Position numbers and translations under genes: made by a program
Notes under the pieces: model-generated
Seen by the model: the letters and a program-made list of their open reading frames with translations, nothing else
The model's database searches: none
Told to the model about the DNA's origin: nothing
In this document: positions 1 through 5,898 of the stretch, piece after piece
Position numbering within the stretch: position 1 is the stretch's first letter
Layout: each line of letters opens with the position of its first letter
DNA from: an uncultured Traorella sp.
GTDB taxonomy: Bacteria; Bacillota_I; Bacilli_A; Erysipelotrichales; Erysipelotrichaceae
Reading direction: 5' to 3'
Length of the DNA: 7,164 bases
NCBI GenBank assembly: GCA_945938205.1
Contig: CAMEUL010000077.1
Span: forward strand, 1-7,164

Positions 1-2
1 TG

Positions 3-80
3 GCTTATCGTTTAGGAAAACGGGCAGATAATGAAGTCAGCGCTAATCCGGGACTTGATCTAGAAAGTATAAATAACTAA
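3..80 (+). CDS. C-terminal end of an unidentified upstream gene (partial)
   Basis: An open frame enters from the left edge and ends at a TAA at 78-80, giving 25 residues (start AYRLGKRAD, end DLESINN). The other two forward frames close within the first 30 bases, so this is the only frame that can continue an upstream gene. The tail is hydrophilic and I do not recognise a family from it. It ends 48 bases before the chosen rex start, and no terminator hairpin lies between them, so some read-through into rex is possible. Confidence 0.5.
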   Translation, partial: AYRLGKRADNEVSANPGLDLESINN

Positions 81-84
81 ATTA

Positions 85-112
85 TTCACAAATATTTTAA
101 ATGTGATATAAT
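85..112 (+). promoter_or_regulatory. Probable rex promoter (extended -10) with internal dyad
   Basis: A -35-like TTCACA (85-90) is followed after 16 bases by a perfect TATAAT (107-112). TG at 104-105, one base before it, makes an extended -10. The expected transcription start is near 118-120, only about 10 bases before the rex start. TCACA (86-90) and TGTGA (102-106) form an inverted repeat with 11 bases between, lying within the promoter, so a repressor bound there would block polymerase. The half-site polarity is opposite to the usual Rex site (TTGTGA...TCACAA), so autoregulation by Rex is only a guess. Confidence 0.65.
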
Positions 113-128
113 AACATTGGTGATGAAT

Positions 129-755
129 ATGACAAACAGAAATGTTCCAAAAGCAACCATGCAGCGCTATCCGGTATATCTGAAAGCCTTGAGAAAACTC
201 TCAAATTCAGGTGTAGAGAGAATCATGTCGAAAGAATTGAGCGAATTCGTCAATATTGAATCGACAACGATTCGTCGTGATTTTTCATTTTTGGGGAATC
301 TGGGAAAACAGGGATATGGCTATGATGTCAATAAACTCATCGAGATTTTTTCTCAGGAATTGGGTCTTGAATTCGATGAAAAGATTATCCTTGTAGGTGC
401 AGGAAACATGGGTAGAGCCCTTATGAAATACAACAAGTGGAATCATGTCGTTGGAGAAATCACATGTGCATTTGATGTTTCCCAGGATCGTTTGGGTGTA
501 CGCTTTGGAATCCCTGTTTATCATTTAGATGATCTTGAAAAGATGATTCCGAAAGGATGTCGAATTGCAATACTGACAGCTTCTACTAGTATCCAGGAAA
601 CAGTCGATCGTTTGGTGGCTTGTGGCATCATGGGAATCGTGGATTTTACTCATGAGCACATTCAAGTGCCAAAAGGGGTTGCAATCAAGAACATAGATGT
701 AGTATCATCTATACAGGAACTGGTTTTGGAAACCAATTCATTAAATAAAAAATGA
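129..755 (+). CDS. rex: Redox-sensing transcriptional repressor Rex
   Basis: Rex is a cytoplasmic DNA-binding dimer that senses the NADH/NAD+ ratio; NADH releases it from operators of fermentation and respiration genes. From ATG 129 the protein has 208 residues, the usual length. The N-terminal winged helix (about 1-75) carries the recognition helix STTIRRDFSFLG and the wing motif LGKQGYGY. The Rossmann domain follows, with the dinucleotide motif GAGNMGRAL at about 90-98 and an acidic residue after the second strand (AFDVS, about 114-118). The C-terminal swap helix (SSIQELVLETN) closes the protein. ATG 129 is preferred because GGTGAT (119-124) lies at Shine-Dalgarno distance; in-frame TTG 117, GTG 120 and ATG 123 would overlap that site. 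The 3' end abuts the asnS T-box leader without a terminator. The family call is secure; the exact start is less so. Confidence 0.95.
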   Translation: MTNRNVPKATMQRYPVYLKALRKLSNSGVERIMSKELSEFVNIESTTIRRDFSFLGNLGKQGYGYDVNKLIEIFSQELGLEFDEKIILVGAGNMGRALMKYNKWNHVVGEITCAFDVSQDRLGVRFGIPVYHLDDLEKMIPKGCRIAILTASTSIQETVDRLVACGIMGIVDFTHEHIQVPKGVAIKNIDVVSSIQELVLETNSLNKK

Positions 756-756
756 C

Positions 757-976
757 GAGGAAATGAGTCACCCATTGAAACCTTACAGCGACTTCATGAC
801 AGTGGAAGATGAAGAGGGGAAAATGATCGTGGAACACTCATGGAGTTGAACCGGAGAAAATAAGTAGACGGTTCCGTAAACAGGCGTTAACGGTGAAAAG
901 ATGCATATCATAAGATATGAATCAGGATGGCACCGCGTATCCATTACGTTCCTGAATGCAGGAACGTTTTTTATTT
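757..976 (+). promoter_or_regulatory. T-box riboswitch leader of asnS, specifier AAC (Asn)
   Basis: This leader binds uncharged tRNA-Asn and permits read-through into asnS when asparaginyl-tRNA is scarce. Stem I: TGAGT (764-768) pairs with ACTCA (836-840); just 5' of the latter is AAC (833-835), the expected Asn specifier codon, followed by a purine. Distal stem I has the AGCGA element (787-791), then CTTCAT (792-797) paired with ATGAAG (809-814) around a loop ending in GTGGAAG. Stem II: GAACCG (848-853) with CGGTTC (869-874), enclosing AAGTAGA; a IIA/B-like element follows (CCGT 874-877, ACGG 890-893). Stem III: CATATC (904-909) with GATATG (914-919). The T-box motif is at 924-937 with core TGGCACC; its variable base C would pair with discriminator G73, the usual base of bacterial tRNA-Asn. 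Antiterminator: CAGGA (923-927) with TCCTG (950-954). Confidence 0.95.
946..976 (+). terminator. Regulated intrinsic terminator of the asnS T-box
   Basis: ACGTTCCTG (946-954) pairs with CAGGAACGT (959-967) in a perfect 9-bp stem with loop AATG, followed by a T-rich run to 976. TCCTG (950-954) is also the 3' strand of antiterminator helix A1, so the two structures exclude each other, as expected of a transcriptional T-box switch. Confidence 0.93.
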
Positions 977-992
977 AGAGAGAGGAGAAAAT

Positions 993-2372
993 ATGTTTGA
1001 ATTTATGACAATCCGTGAACTGTACGAAATGATACAGTCACAAAACCATGTAGAGCTGGATTCTATTGAATATGTGCAGCTGCAGGGGTGGGTTCGTACG
1101 AACCGATGCAACGGTAAACTTGGATTTATCGAATTCAACGATGGAACGTATTTTAGAAATGCCCAATTGGTGTATATGAGCGAACTAAAAAATTTTGATG
1201 AGGTTTCTCATTACCGCAGCGGATGTGCACTGACGGTAACCGGAAAATTTATTCAGACTCCGGATGGCAAACAGCCTTTCGAAATCCAACTGACAGAATC
1301 CATACTGGAAGGAGACTGTGATGAAGATTACCCTCTTCAGAAAAAACGTCACAGTTTTGAATATTTAAGAGAAATTGCTCATCTTCGTCCACGTGCTAAT
1401 ACGTATTACGCACTATTCAGAGTCAGAAGTGTACTTTCGATGGCGATTCATGAATTCTTCCAGGATCAGGGATTTATTTATGTCCATACACCACTGATCA
1501 CAGGAAATGATGGAGAAGGTGCCGGTGAAATGTTCAAGATTTCTACTACTAGCAAAGAACACAGTGAAGAATTCTTTGGGAAAGAAGCTTATATGACAGT
1601 AACAGGTCAGCTCCATGTAGAAGCCTTTGCTATGGCATATCGTGATGTATATACTTTTGGTCCGGCTTTCCGTGCAGAATACTCCAATACACCTGTGCAT
1701 GCTTCTGAATTCTGGATGATCGAACCGGAAATCGCTTTTGCTGATCTGAATGACAATATGAATCTGATTGAAGATATGATCAAATACTGCATTGACTATT
1801 TGCTTGAAAATGCACCTGAAGAAATGAAATTCTTCAATGATATGATCGATCATGAAGTCAACAATCGATTAAATATGCTTCTCAACAGTGAATTCAAGCG
1901 CATGACTTACACAGAAGCTATTGATATTCTGTTGAAATCAGGCGTTAAGTTTGAAAACAAGGTAGAATGGGGCATGGACCTTAACCGTGAACATGAACGT
2001 TATATCTGTGAACAAGTCGTGCATGGTCCGGTCTTCTTGACCGATTATCCAAAAGATATCAAAGCTTTCTATATGCGCCTCAATGATGATGGCAAAACGG
2101 TTGCCGCATGTGATCTTCTTGTACCGGAAGTTGGTGAACTGGTCGGCGGAAGCCAAAGAGAAGAAAGATATGATGTATTGAAGAAGAGAATGGATGAAAT
2201 GGGCATGGCTCAGGAAAACCTTCAGTGGTATATGGATCTGAGACGTTTTGGTGGATGCAAGCATGCCGGATTCGGACTTGGTTTTGACCGTTTCTTGATG
2301 TATCTGACAGGAGTTTCAAATATCCGTGATACAGAACCATTCCCTAGAACACCACGCAACTTAAATTTCTAG
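993..2372 (+). CDS. asnS: Asparaginyl-tRNA synthetase
   Basis: A class IIb aminoacyl-tRNA synthetase that attaches asparagine to tRNA-Asn in the cytoplasm using ATP. From ATG 993 it has 459 residues, close to the family norm. The N-terminal OB-fold anticodon-binding domain (about 25-105) includes VQLQGWVRTNR and ends in a stretch like FEIQLTES. The catalytic core carries motif 1 (about 150-170, FFQDQGFIYVHTPLIT), the AsnRS-type GNDGEGAGEMF (171-181), motif 2 FRAE (226-229) and motif 3 GFGLGFDRF (426-434). GEGAGEMF and the overall length favour AsnRS over AspRS, and the T-box specifier AAC agrees. AGGAG (983-987) sits five bases before ATG 993. An in-frame ATG at 927 would add 22 residues but lies inside the T-box motif and must not be used. 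The stop codon is embedded in the downstream terminator. Confidence 0.97.
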   Translation: MFEFMTIRELYEMIQSQNHVELDSIEYVQLQGWVRTNRCNGKLGFIEFNDGTYFRNAQLVYMSELKNFDEVSHYRSGCALTVTGKFIQTPDGKQPFEIQLTESILEGDCDEDYPLQKKRHSFEYLREIAHLRPRANTYYALFRVRSVLSMAIHEFFQDQGFIYVHTPLITGNDGEGAGEMFKISTTSKEHSEEFFGKEAYMTVTGQLHVEAFAMAYRDVYTFGPAFRAEYSNTPVHASEFWMIEPEIAFADLNDNMNLIEDMIKYCIDYLLENAPEEMKFFNDMIDHEVNNRLNMLLNSEFKRMTYTEAIDILLKSGVKFENKVEWGMDLNREHERYICEQVVHGPVFLTDYPKDIKAFYMRLNDDGKTVAACDLLVPEVGELVGGSQREERYDVLKKRMDEMGMAQENLQWYMDLRRFGGCKHAGFGLGFDRFLMYLTGVSNIRDTEPFPRTPRNLNF

Positions 2373-2398
2373 ACTCATTTGAGTCTAGTTTTTTCTTT
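2369..2398 (+). terminator. Intrinsic terminator of asnS, overlapping the stop codon
   Basis: CTAGACTC (2369-2376) pairs perfectly with GAGTCTAG (2381-2388) across an ATTT loop, followed by six T and then CTTT. The asnS stop TAG (2370-2372) is part of the 5' arm. This should end the asnS transcript before the next gene. Confidence 0.9.
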
Positions 2399-2414
2399 AT
2401 GTTTCATTTATAAT
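2386..2414 (+). promoter_or_regulatory. Probable promoter of the amidase-like/ABC-F operon
   Basis: A perfect TATAAT lies at 2409-2414, 20 bases before the start codon at 2435. The -35 at the 17-base position (2386-2391, TAGTTT) is a poor match and falls in the terminator arm and T-run of asnS. The expected start of transcription is near 2421, giving a leader of about 14 bases. The strong -10 and the terminator just before it support an independent transcription unit; the weak -35 suggests modest strength or help from an activator. Confidence 0.55.
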
Positions 2415-2434
2415 ATTCTAAGAAAGGTTTGTAT

Positions 2435-3730
2435 ATGGCATATGTAAAAAGAGCGCGAAAAAAAATTAAATGGAAGATCGTAATTCCTCTGGTACTACTC
2501 ATCATGGCAATGATTTATCTGGTTGTGACGATACTTTTCCCACGCCCAAAACAGAGTGAAGGAATACAGATCTGTGATTATTCCATTACCAAATCAGCTT
2601 CTCTTTTAGAAAAAGAACATACAGAGATTTATACAGTCACTGATTATTTTTTCTATGGCGAAACATTGACCTTTCTGAAAAACGCCTATACTTTAGGAGA
2701 ATATGATGACATCTATGGAAAAACCATTAAACTGTTGAATCTATGTAACGGGCATGAAGTATTGTTTCAGCTGAACAATACCATTGATCAGCAAATAGAA
2801 CTGGGAGAGCTGGAAAATGGCATGTATGAGGTTTATGTCATCAGCAATCTTAAAGAATATCGAATGGTAGCTAACCAAGCTATTCGTGATGAAATACATA
2901 CGATCACACGTCAAAATAATCAAAAGAAAGTAGAAGTGATTGCCAGCAATACACTTGTGCAGGATAAGACGCTCGGTCAGCAGTATGTTTATCTGAATAT
3001 TCAGGATGATGAAGCATCTTCTGATTATGATATCATGATCGATCCTTACGGAGGCAATGATGATTATGGTCTTGGAATGGATCTTGGTATTCAGAAAAAC
3101 GGTTTGAGTGAAAATGATGAGATGTATAAGGCAGCTTTAGTGTTAAAAGAAAAACTGGAAGCCTATGGTTTGAAAGTTGGTATCACAAAAGAGAATATGG
3201 CACAAAAGATGAATGTCAGTGGAGATGGTGGAAGAGCCTATAAAGGATATGAAAGCAAGGCAAAACTCTTTTTGAACCTTCAGTTTAATGATTCTGCCTA
3301 TTCTGAAACCAATGGTATTGAAATTACACATTCTGCCTATTCTAGTGCGAAATTGGCGAATCAGATCATTCACGATTTGGAAGAAAGCGGATACCTGAAA
3401 GGTTCTTTATTGTATCCCGGAAGTATACAGAATGGAACTCATAGTCAACTGACCAAAGGGGATGCAAGTGCTCCAATTTATGATCGTGAAATGGTCATTC
3501 GTGAAACTGGCGGAAAAGCGACCGGAGCGGGCAGCATGAGTGAAAATATGCGAACCAGCAATTCATTTGCGAAAAACAATAACAAAGGAATACAAACCTT
3601 GGTCATGCGATTGATCTATGTATCAAATCCTATGGACTATAAGCAGTGGATGGATCATTCTGAGGAAATTATGAGCAGTATTGCAGATTCTGTTGCCATT
3701 TATTATCAGATTGAAAAAGAAGGACAATAA
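2435..3730 (+). CDS. Membrane-anchored protein with a degenerate Amidase_3-like domain
   Basis: The 431-residue protein has a positively charged N-terminus (KRARKKIKWK), one hydrophobic segment (about 13-35) and then a long extracellular part: a signal anchor or uncleaved signal topology. Residues 36-195 are unrecognised. Residues 198-427 resemble N-acetylmuramoyl-L-alanine amidases (Amidase_3), zinc enzymes that cut peptidoglycan stems: IDPYGG in place of IDxGHGG, a helix SENDEMYKAALVLKEKLEAYG like the EKxxxL helix, then LFLNLQFN in place of LFISIHAN, and a terminal LIYVSNPMD like LGFLSNPED. By that alignment the first zinc His is Tyr205, the Glu ligand remains (Glu226), the second His is Gln283 and the catalytic Glu is Arg392, so hydrolysis is unlikely. 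A binding or activator role is inference. AGAAAGG (2421-2427) supports ATG 2435 over TTG 2429. The ABC-F gene begins one base after its stop. Confidence 0.75.
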   Translation: MAYVKRARKKIKWKIVIPLVLLIMAMIYLVVTILFPRPKQSEGIQICDYSITKSASLLEKEHTEIYTVTDYFFYGETLTFLKNAYTLGEYDDIYGKTIKLLNLCNGHEVLFQLNNTIDQQIELGELENGMYEVYVISNLKEYRMVANQAIRDEIHTITRQNNQKKVEVIASNTLVQDKTLGQQYVYLNIQDDEASSDYDIMIDPYGGNDDYGLGMDLGIQKNGLSENDEMYKAALVLKEKLEAYGLKVGITKENMAQKMNVSGDGGRAYKGYESKAKLFLNLQFNDSAYSETNGIEITHSAYSSAKLANQIIHDLEESGYLKGSLLYPGSIQNGTHSQLTKGDASAPIYDREMVIRETGGKATGAGSMSENMRTSNSFAKNNNKGIQTLVMRLIYVSNPMDYKQWMDHSEEIMSSIADSVAIYYQIEKEGQ

Positions 3731-3731
3731 A

Positions 3732-5588
3732 ATGAAATATCAGATCAACAAAGGAAGCAAAAGCTTTGGAAGTGTGAGTCTGTTTGAAAATATTCAGTTC
3801 GAAATACGAAATAACGAAAAGATTGCCATTATTGGAAATAATGGATGCGGGAAAACGACCTTGATGAAAATCATCGCAAAAGAGGAAGAACTGACCAGTG
3901 GTGTCATTCACCAAGCCAGTGACTGCCGAATCGGTTATCTCGCACAGACAACATTCTCAAATGAAGAAAACAGTGTGCAGGAAGAAATGAACACTGTTTT
4001 TCAAGATGTGCTTCAGATGAAAAAACGACTTGAAGAAGTATACGAGCAAATGGAGAAGGATGCCAGTGAGCAATTACTTAATGAATATGCTTCTCTCCAA
4101 CATGCTTTTGAAGAAAAAGGCGGCTATCAGATCGATGCCCAAATAAAAACTATTTTTACGAAATTCGGATTTCGTGAAGAAGATCTTGAAAGAAAAATTT
4201 CAACCTTTTCAGGAGGCCAAAAGACAAGAATTGCTTTTGTAAAGCTGCTTTTGTCCAACCCGGATGTATTATTACTGGATGAACCGACCAATCATTTGGA
4301 TCTGGCAACCATTGAATGGCTGGAAGGCTATGTCAAGCGGTATCCGAAAGCAGTGGTACTGGTGTCCCATGACCGAACATTCATCAATAACGTGGTGGAT
4401 GAAATCTATGAGATCGAATTTGGAGTCATGCGTCATTATGTAGGAAACTATGATGCTTATCTGAAAACCAAGGAAAGCGATATTGAACGTCAGAAAAGTG
4501 CTTATGCCCGTCAGCAGAAAGAAATTGAAAGAATTGAGGCCCTGATTGAAAAATTCAGATATAAAAAGAACAAGGCAGCATTTGCGCAAAGCAAGATCAA
4601 ATATCTGGAAAGAATGGACAGGATTGAAGATGTGAATGCACCACAAAGAACATTCAAGGCACACTTTCACGCAAGAATACGTGGCGGAAAAAGAGTACTG
4701 GAGGTCAAGGATCTCTCCATCGGATATGATCATGAACTCTGTAAAGTGAATTTTGAAATCATGCAGAATGATCGAGTGGCTATCATTGGCCCGAATGGGA
4801 AAGGAAAATCAACGTTGGTCAAAACCATTATGGACATCATTCCTGCATTGGGTGGTGAAAAAATGTTGGGACATCAAATCGAAACCGGCTATTTTGATCA
4901 GGAACTGGCACAATTTGATTCCACCAATACGGTTCTGGAAGAAGTGTGGAATGAATATCCTGAGATGACACGAAGTGAAGTGAGAACGGCTTTAGGATGT
5001 TTTCTATTTACACAGGATGAAGTTTTTAAAACCATTGACTGTTTGAGTGGTGGAGAAAAAGTACGTTTGTCTTTAGTGAAACTGATGTTGAAACAACCAA
5101 ATTTCCTGATCATGGACGAACCAACCAATCATTTGGATCTGGCAGGAAAAGAAGCCCTTGAAAAAAGTTTGAATGAGTATGATGGAACGATGCTTTTTGT
5201 TTCTCATGACCGTTATTTTATTCATAAGCTTGCGACAGCTATCCTCTATATTGATGAAAATGGTGCTCAGTTCTATAAAATGAATTATCAGGATTATCTT
5301 GATCGTAATCAAAAAGCATCTTTACCAAAGAAAAAAGATGAGGAAATCAAAGAAAAGAAACCTGCAGAAAGAAAAAACATCAATTATTCAAGAGAAATCA
5401 AGAAACTTGAAAAACTGATCGATCAGAAAGAAACTGAGATTGAAGAACTTCGCGAATTAAGATTTGATCCGGAGTATTATCATGACTATCAGAAAATGGC
5501 ACAGTTGGATGAGAAAATTGATGACGTCAATAATGAAATCGAAAATTTGATGGCTCAATGGGAAGAATACAGTGAATTCTTGAATTAA
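3732..5588 (+). CDS. ABC-F family ATPase (ribosome-associated translation factor)
   Basis: A 618-residue soluble protein with two ABC ATPase domains and no membrane segments. ABC-F proteins bind the ribosomal E site and relieve stalled or antibiotic-blocked ribosomes. Domain 1: Walker A GNNGCGKTT (35-43), signature FSGGQ (159-163), Walker B with DEPTNHLD (183-190), H-loop SHD (212-214). A charged helical linker (about 245-310, with RIEALIEKFRYKKNKAAFAQSK) matches the P-site tRNA interaction motif. Domain 2: GPNGKGKST (353-361), LSGGEK (438-443), DEPTNHLD (462-469), SHD (491-493). Residues about 530-615 are a lysine/glutamate-rich C-terminal coiled coil as in YdiF/Uup-like members. All catalytic motifs are intact. 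AAGGA (3720-3724), inside the upstream coding region, sits seven bases before ATG 3732; the in-frame start at 3681 lies inside the upstream gene and is unlikely. Whether it gives antibiotic protection cannot be told from sequence. Confidence 0.95.
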   Translation: MKYQINKGSKSFGSVSLFENIQFEIRNNEKIAIIGNNGCGKTTLMKIIAKEEELTSGVIHQASDCRIGYLAQTTFSNEENSVQEEMNTVFQDVLQMKKRLEEVYEQMEKDASEQLLNEYASLQHAFEEKGGYQIDAQIKTIFTKFGFREEDLERKISTFSGGQKTRIAFVKLLLSNPDVLLLDEPTNHLDLATIEWLEGYVKRYPKAVVLVSHDRTFINNVVDEIYEIEFGVMRHYVGNYDAYLKTKESDIERQKSAYARQQKEIERIEALIEKFRYKKNKAAFAQSKIKYLERMDRIEDVNAPQRTFKAHFHARIRGGKRVLEVKDLSIGYDHELCKVNFEIMQNDRVAIIGPNGKGKSTLVKTIMDIIPALGGEKMLGHQIETGYFDQELAQFDSTNTVLEEVWNEYPEMTRSEVRTALGCFLFTQDEVFKTIDCLSGGEKVRLSLVKLMLKQPNFLIMDEPTNHLDLAGKEALEKSLNEYDGTMLFVSHDRYFIHKLATAILYIDENGAQFYKMNYQDYLDRNQKASLPKKKDEEIKEKKPAERKNINYSREIKKLEKLIDQKETEIEELRELRFDPEYYHDYQKMAQLDEKIDDVNNEIENLMAQWEEYSEFLN

Positions 5589-5591
5589 CAA

Positions 5592-5646
5592 AAATCTCTA
5601 TTAATAAATCAAATTCTCTTTGATATGAGAAAAAAATAGAGGATTT
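5592..5646 (+). other. Imperfect hairpin in the 3' UTR of the ABC-F gene
   Basis: AAATC (5592-5596) plus TCTATT (5597-5602) pair with AATAGA (5635-5640) plus GATTT (5642-5646), with G5641 bulged; an inner arm pairs TTCTC (5614-5618) with GAGAA (5627-5631). No T-run follows, so it is not a canonical terminator. It could stabilise the operon's 3' end or be a decayed terminator. Confidence 0.5.
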
Positions 5647-5686
5647 CTAAGATTACCATAACTGGGCATATCTACCATATGCAAAC

Positions 5687-5718
5687 AAGTGTCTTTCGTA
5701 GAAAGACACTTTTATTAT
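5687..5718 (+). terminator. Intrinsic terminator after the ABC-F operon
   Basis: AAGTGTCTTTC (5687-5697) pairs perfectly with GAAAGACACTT (5701-5711) across loop GTA, followed by TTATTAT. It is about 100 bases past the ABC-F stop and is the most convincing end of that transcript. The A-rich bases before the stem (GCAAAC) give only weak potential on the other strand. Confidence 0.85.
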
Positions 5719-5814
5719 ATGTTCGTCTTCGGGATACACATTTTTTTATTTATGAAAACATTTACATATTTTATGAAAAATTTTAAAAAATTTCAATTTT
5801 TTCGTCATTTTCGC

Positions 5815-5843
5815 TTGCATTTTCTACGGGTATCGCTTAAAAT
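5815..5843 (+). promoter_or_regulatory. Probable promoter of the peptide-binding lipoprotein gene
   Basis: TTGCAT (5815-5820) and TAAAAT (5838-5843) are separated by exactly 17 bases. The -10 matches consensus at five of six positions, the -35 at three. A second possible pair is TTGAGT (5846-5851) and TATTTT (5869-5874), also 17 apart. The AT-rich tract upstream (5740-5800) could act as an UP element. The first pair is preferred for its -10. Confidence 0.5.
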
Positions 5844-5862
5844 ACTTGAGTATATAGCGATA
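5831..5862. promoter_or_regulatory. Nested palindrome overlapping the -10: candidate operator or leader hairpin
   Basis: Outer arms TATCGCT (5831-5837) and AGCGATA (5856-5862) are perfect complements. Inside them ATACT (5842-5846) and AGTAT (5849-5853) form a second dyad around TG. The -10 at 5838-5843 lies between the outer and inner left arms, so a protein bound here would occlude the promoter. Which regulator is unknown. Confidence 0.5.
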
Positions 5863-5898
5863 AGCTATTATTTTTATCAATAGGAGGATAAAAAGATT

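Larger units (their letters stand above)
5589..5898. other. 310-base AT-rich intergenic region between the ABC-F and peptide-binding genes
   Basis: No credible gene lies here. From left to right it holds an imperfect hairpin (5592-5646), a small perfect hairpin GCATAT/ATATGC (5666-5671, 5677-5682), a strong terminator (5687-5718), an AT-rich tract with two copies of TTTATGAAAA (5749-5758 and 5770-5779) and an imperfect dyad (5774-5795), a promoter (5815-5843) and a nested palindrome (5831-5862), then the Shine-Dalgarno site of the next gene. An open frame across 5689-5883 starts in the terminator stem and encodes low-complexity Phe/Lys-rich sequence, so it is not called. Confidence 0.7.

Noticed and set aside
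117..128. Alternative rex starts at TTG 117, GTG 120 and ATG 123
   Set aside because: They overlap or precede the only Shine-Dalgarno-like site (GGTGAT) and would begin at or before the predicted transcript start.
721..735. Inverted repeat TGGTTT-TGG-AAACCA near the rex 3' end
   Set aside because: It lies within coding sequence, has no following T-run and is short; it does not act as an obvious terminator.
927..992. Possible upstream start of asnS adding 22 residues
   Set aside because: The ATG is part of the T-box motif and the extension spans the terminator; ATG 993 has a good AGGAG site and gives the normal AsnRS N-terminus.
1413..1853. 146-codon open frame on the minus strand within asnS
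   Set aside because: It is antisense to a conserved synthetase gene and its translation resembles no recognisable protein; the same holds for the other minus-strand frames across the window.
4753..4968. 71-codon forward open frame inside the ABC-F gene
   Set aside because: It is out of frame with the clearly conserved second ATPase domain and has no family features.
5689..5883. Open frame of 64 codons in the intergenic region
   Set aside because: It starts in the terminator stem, has no ribosome site, encodes low-complexity Phe/Lys-rich sequence and runs through the promoter of the next gene.
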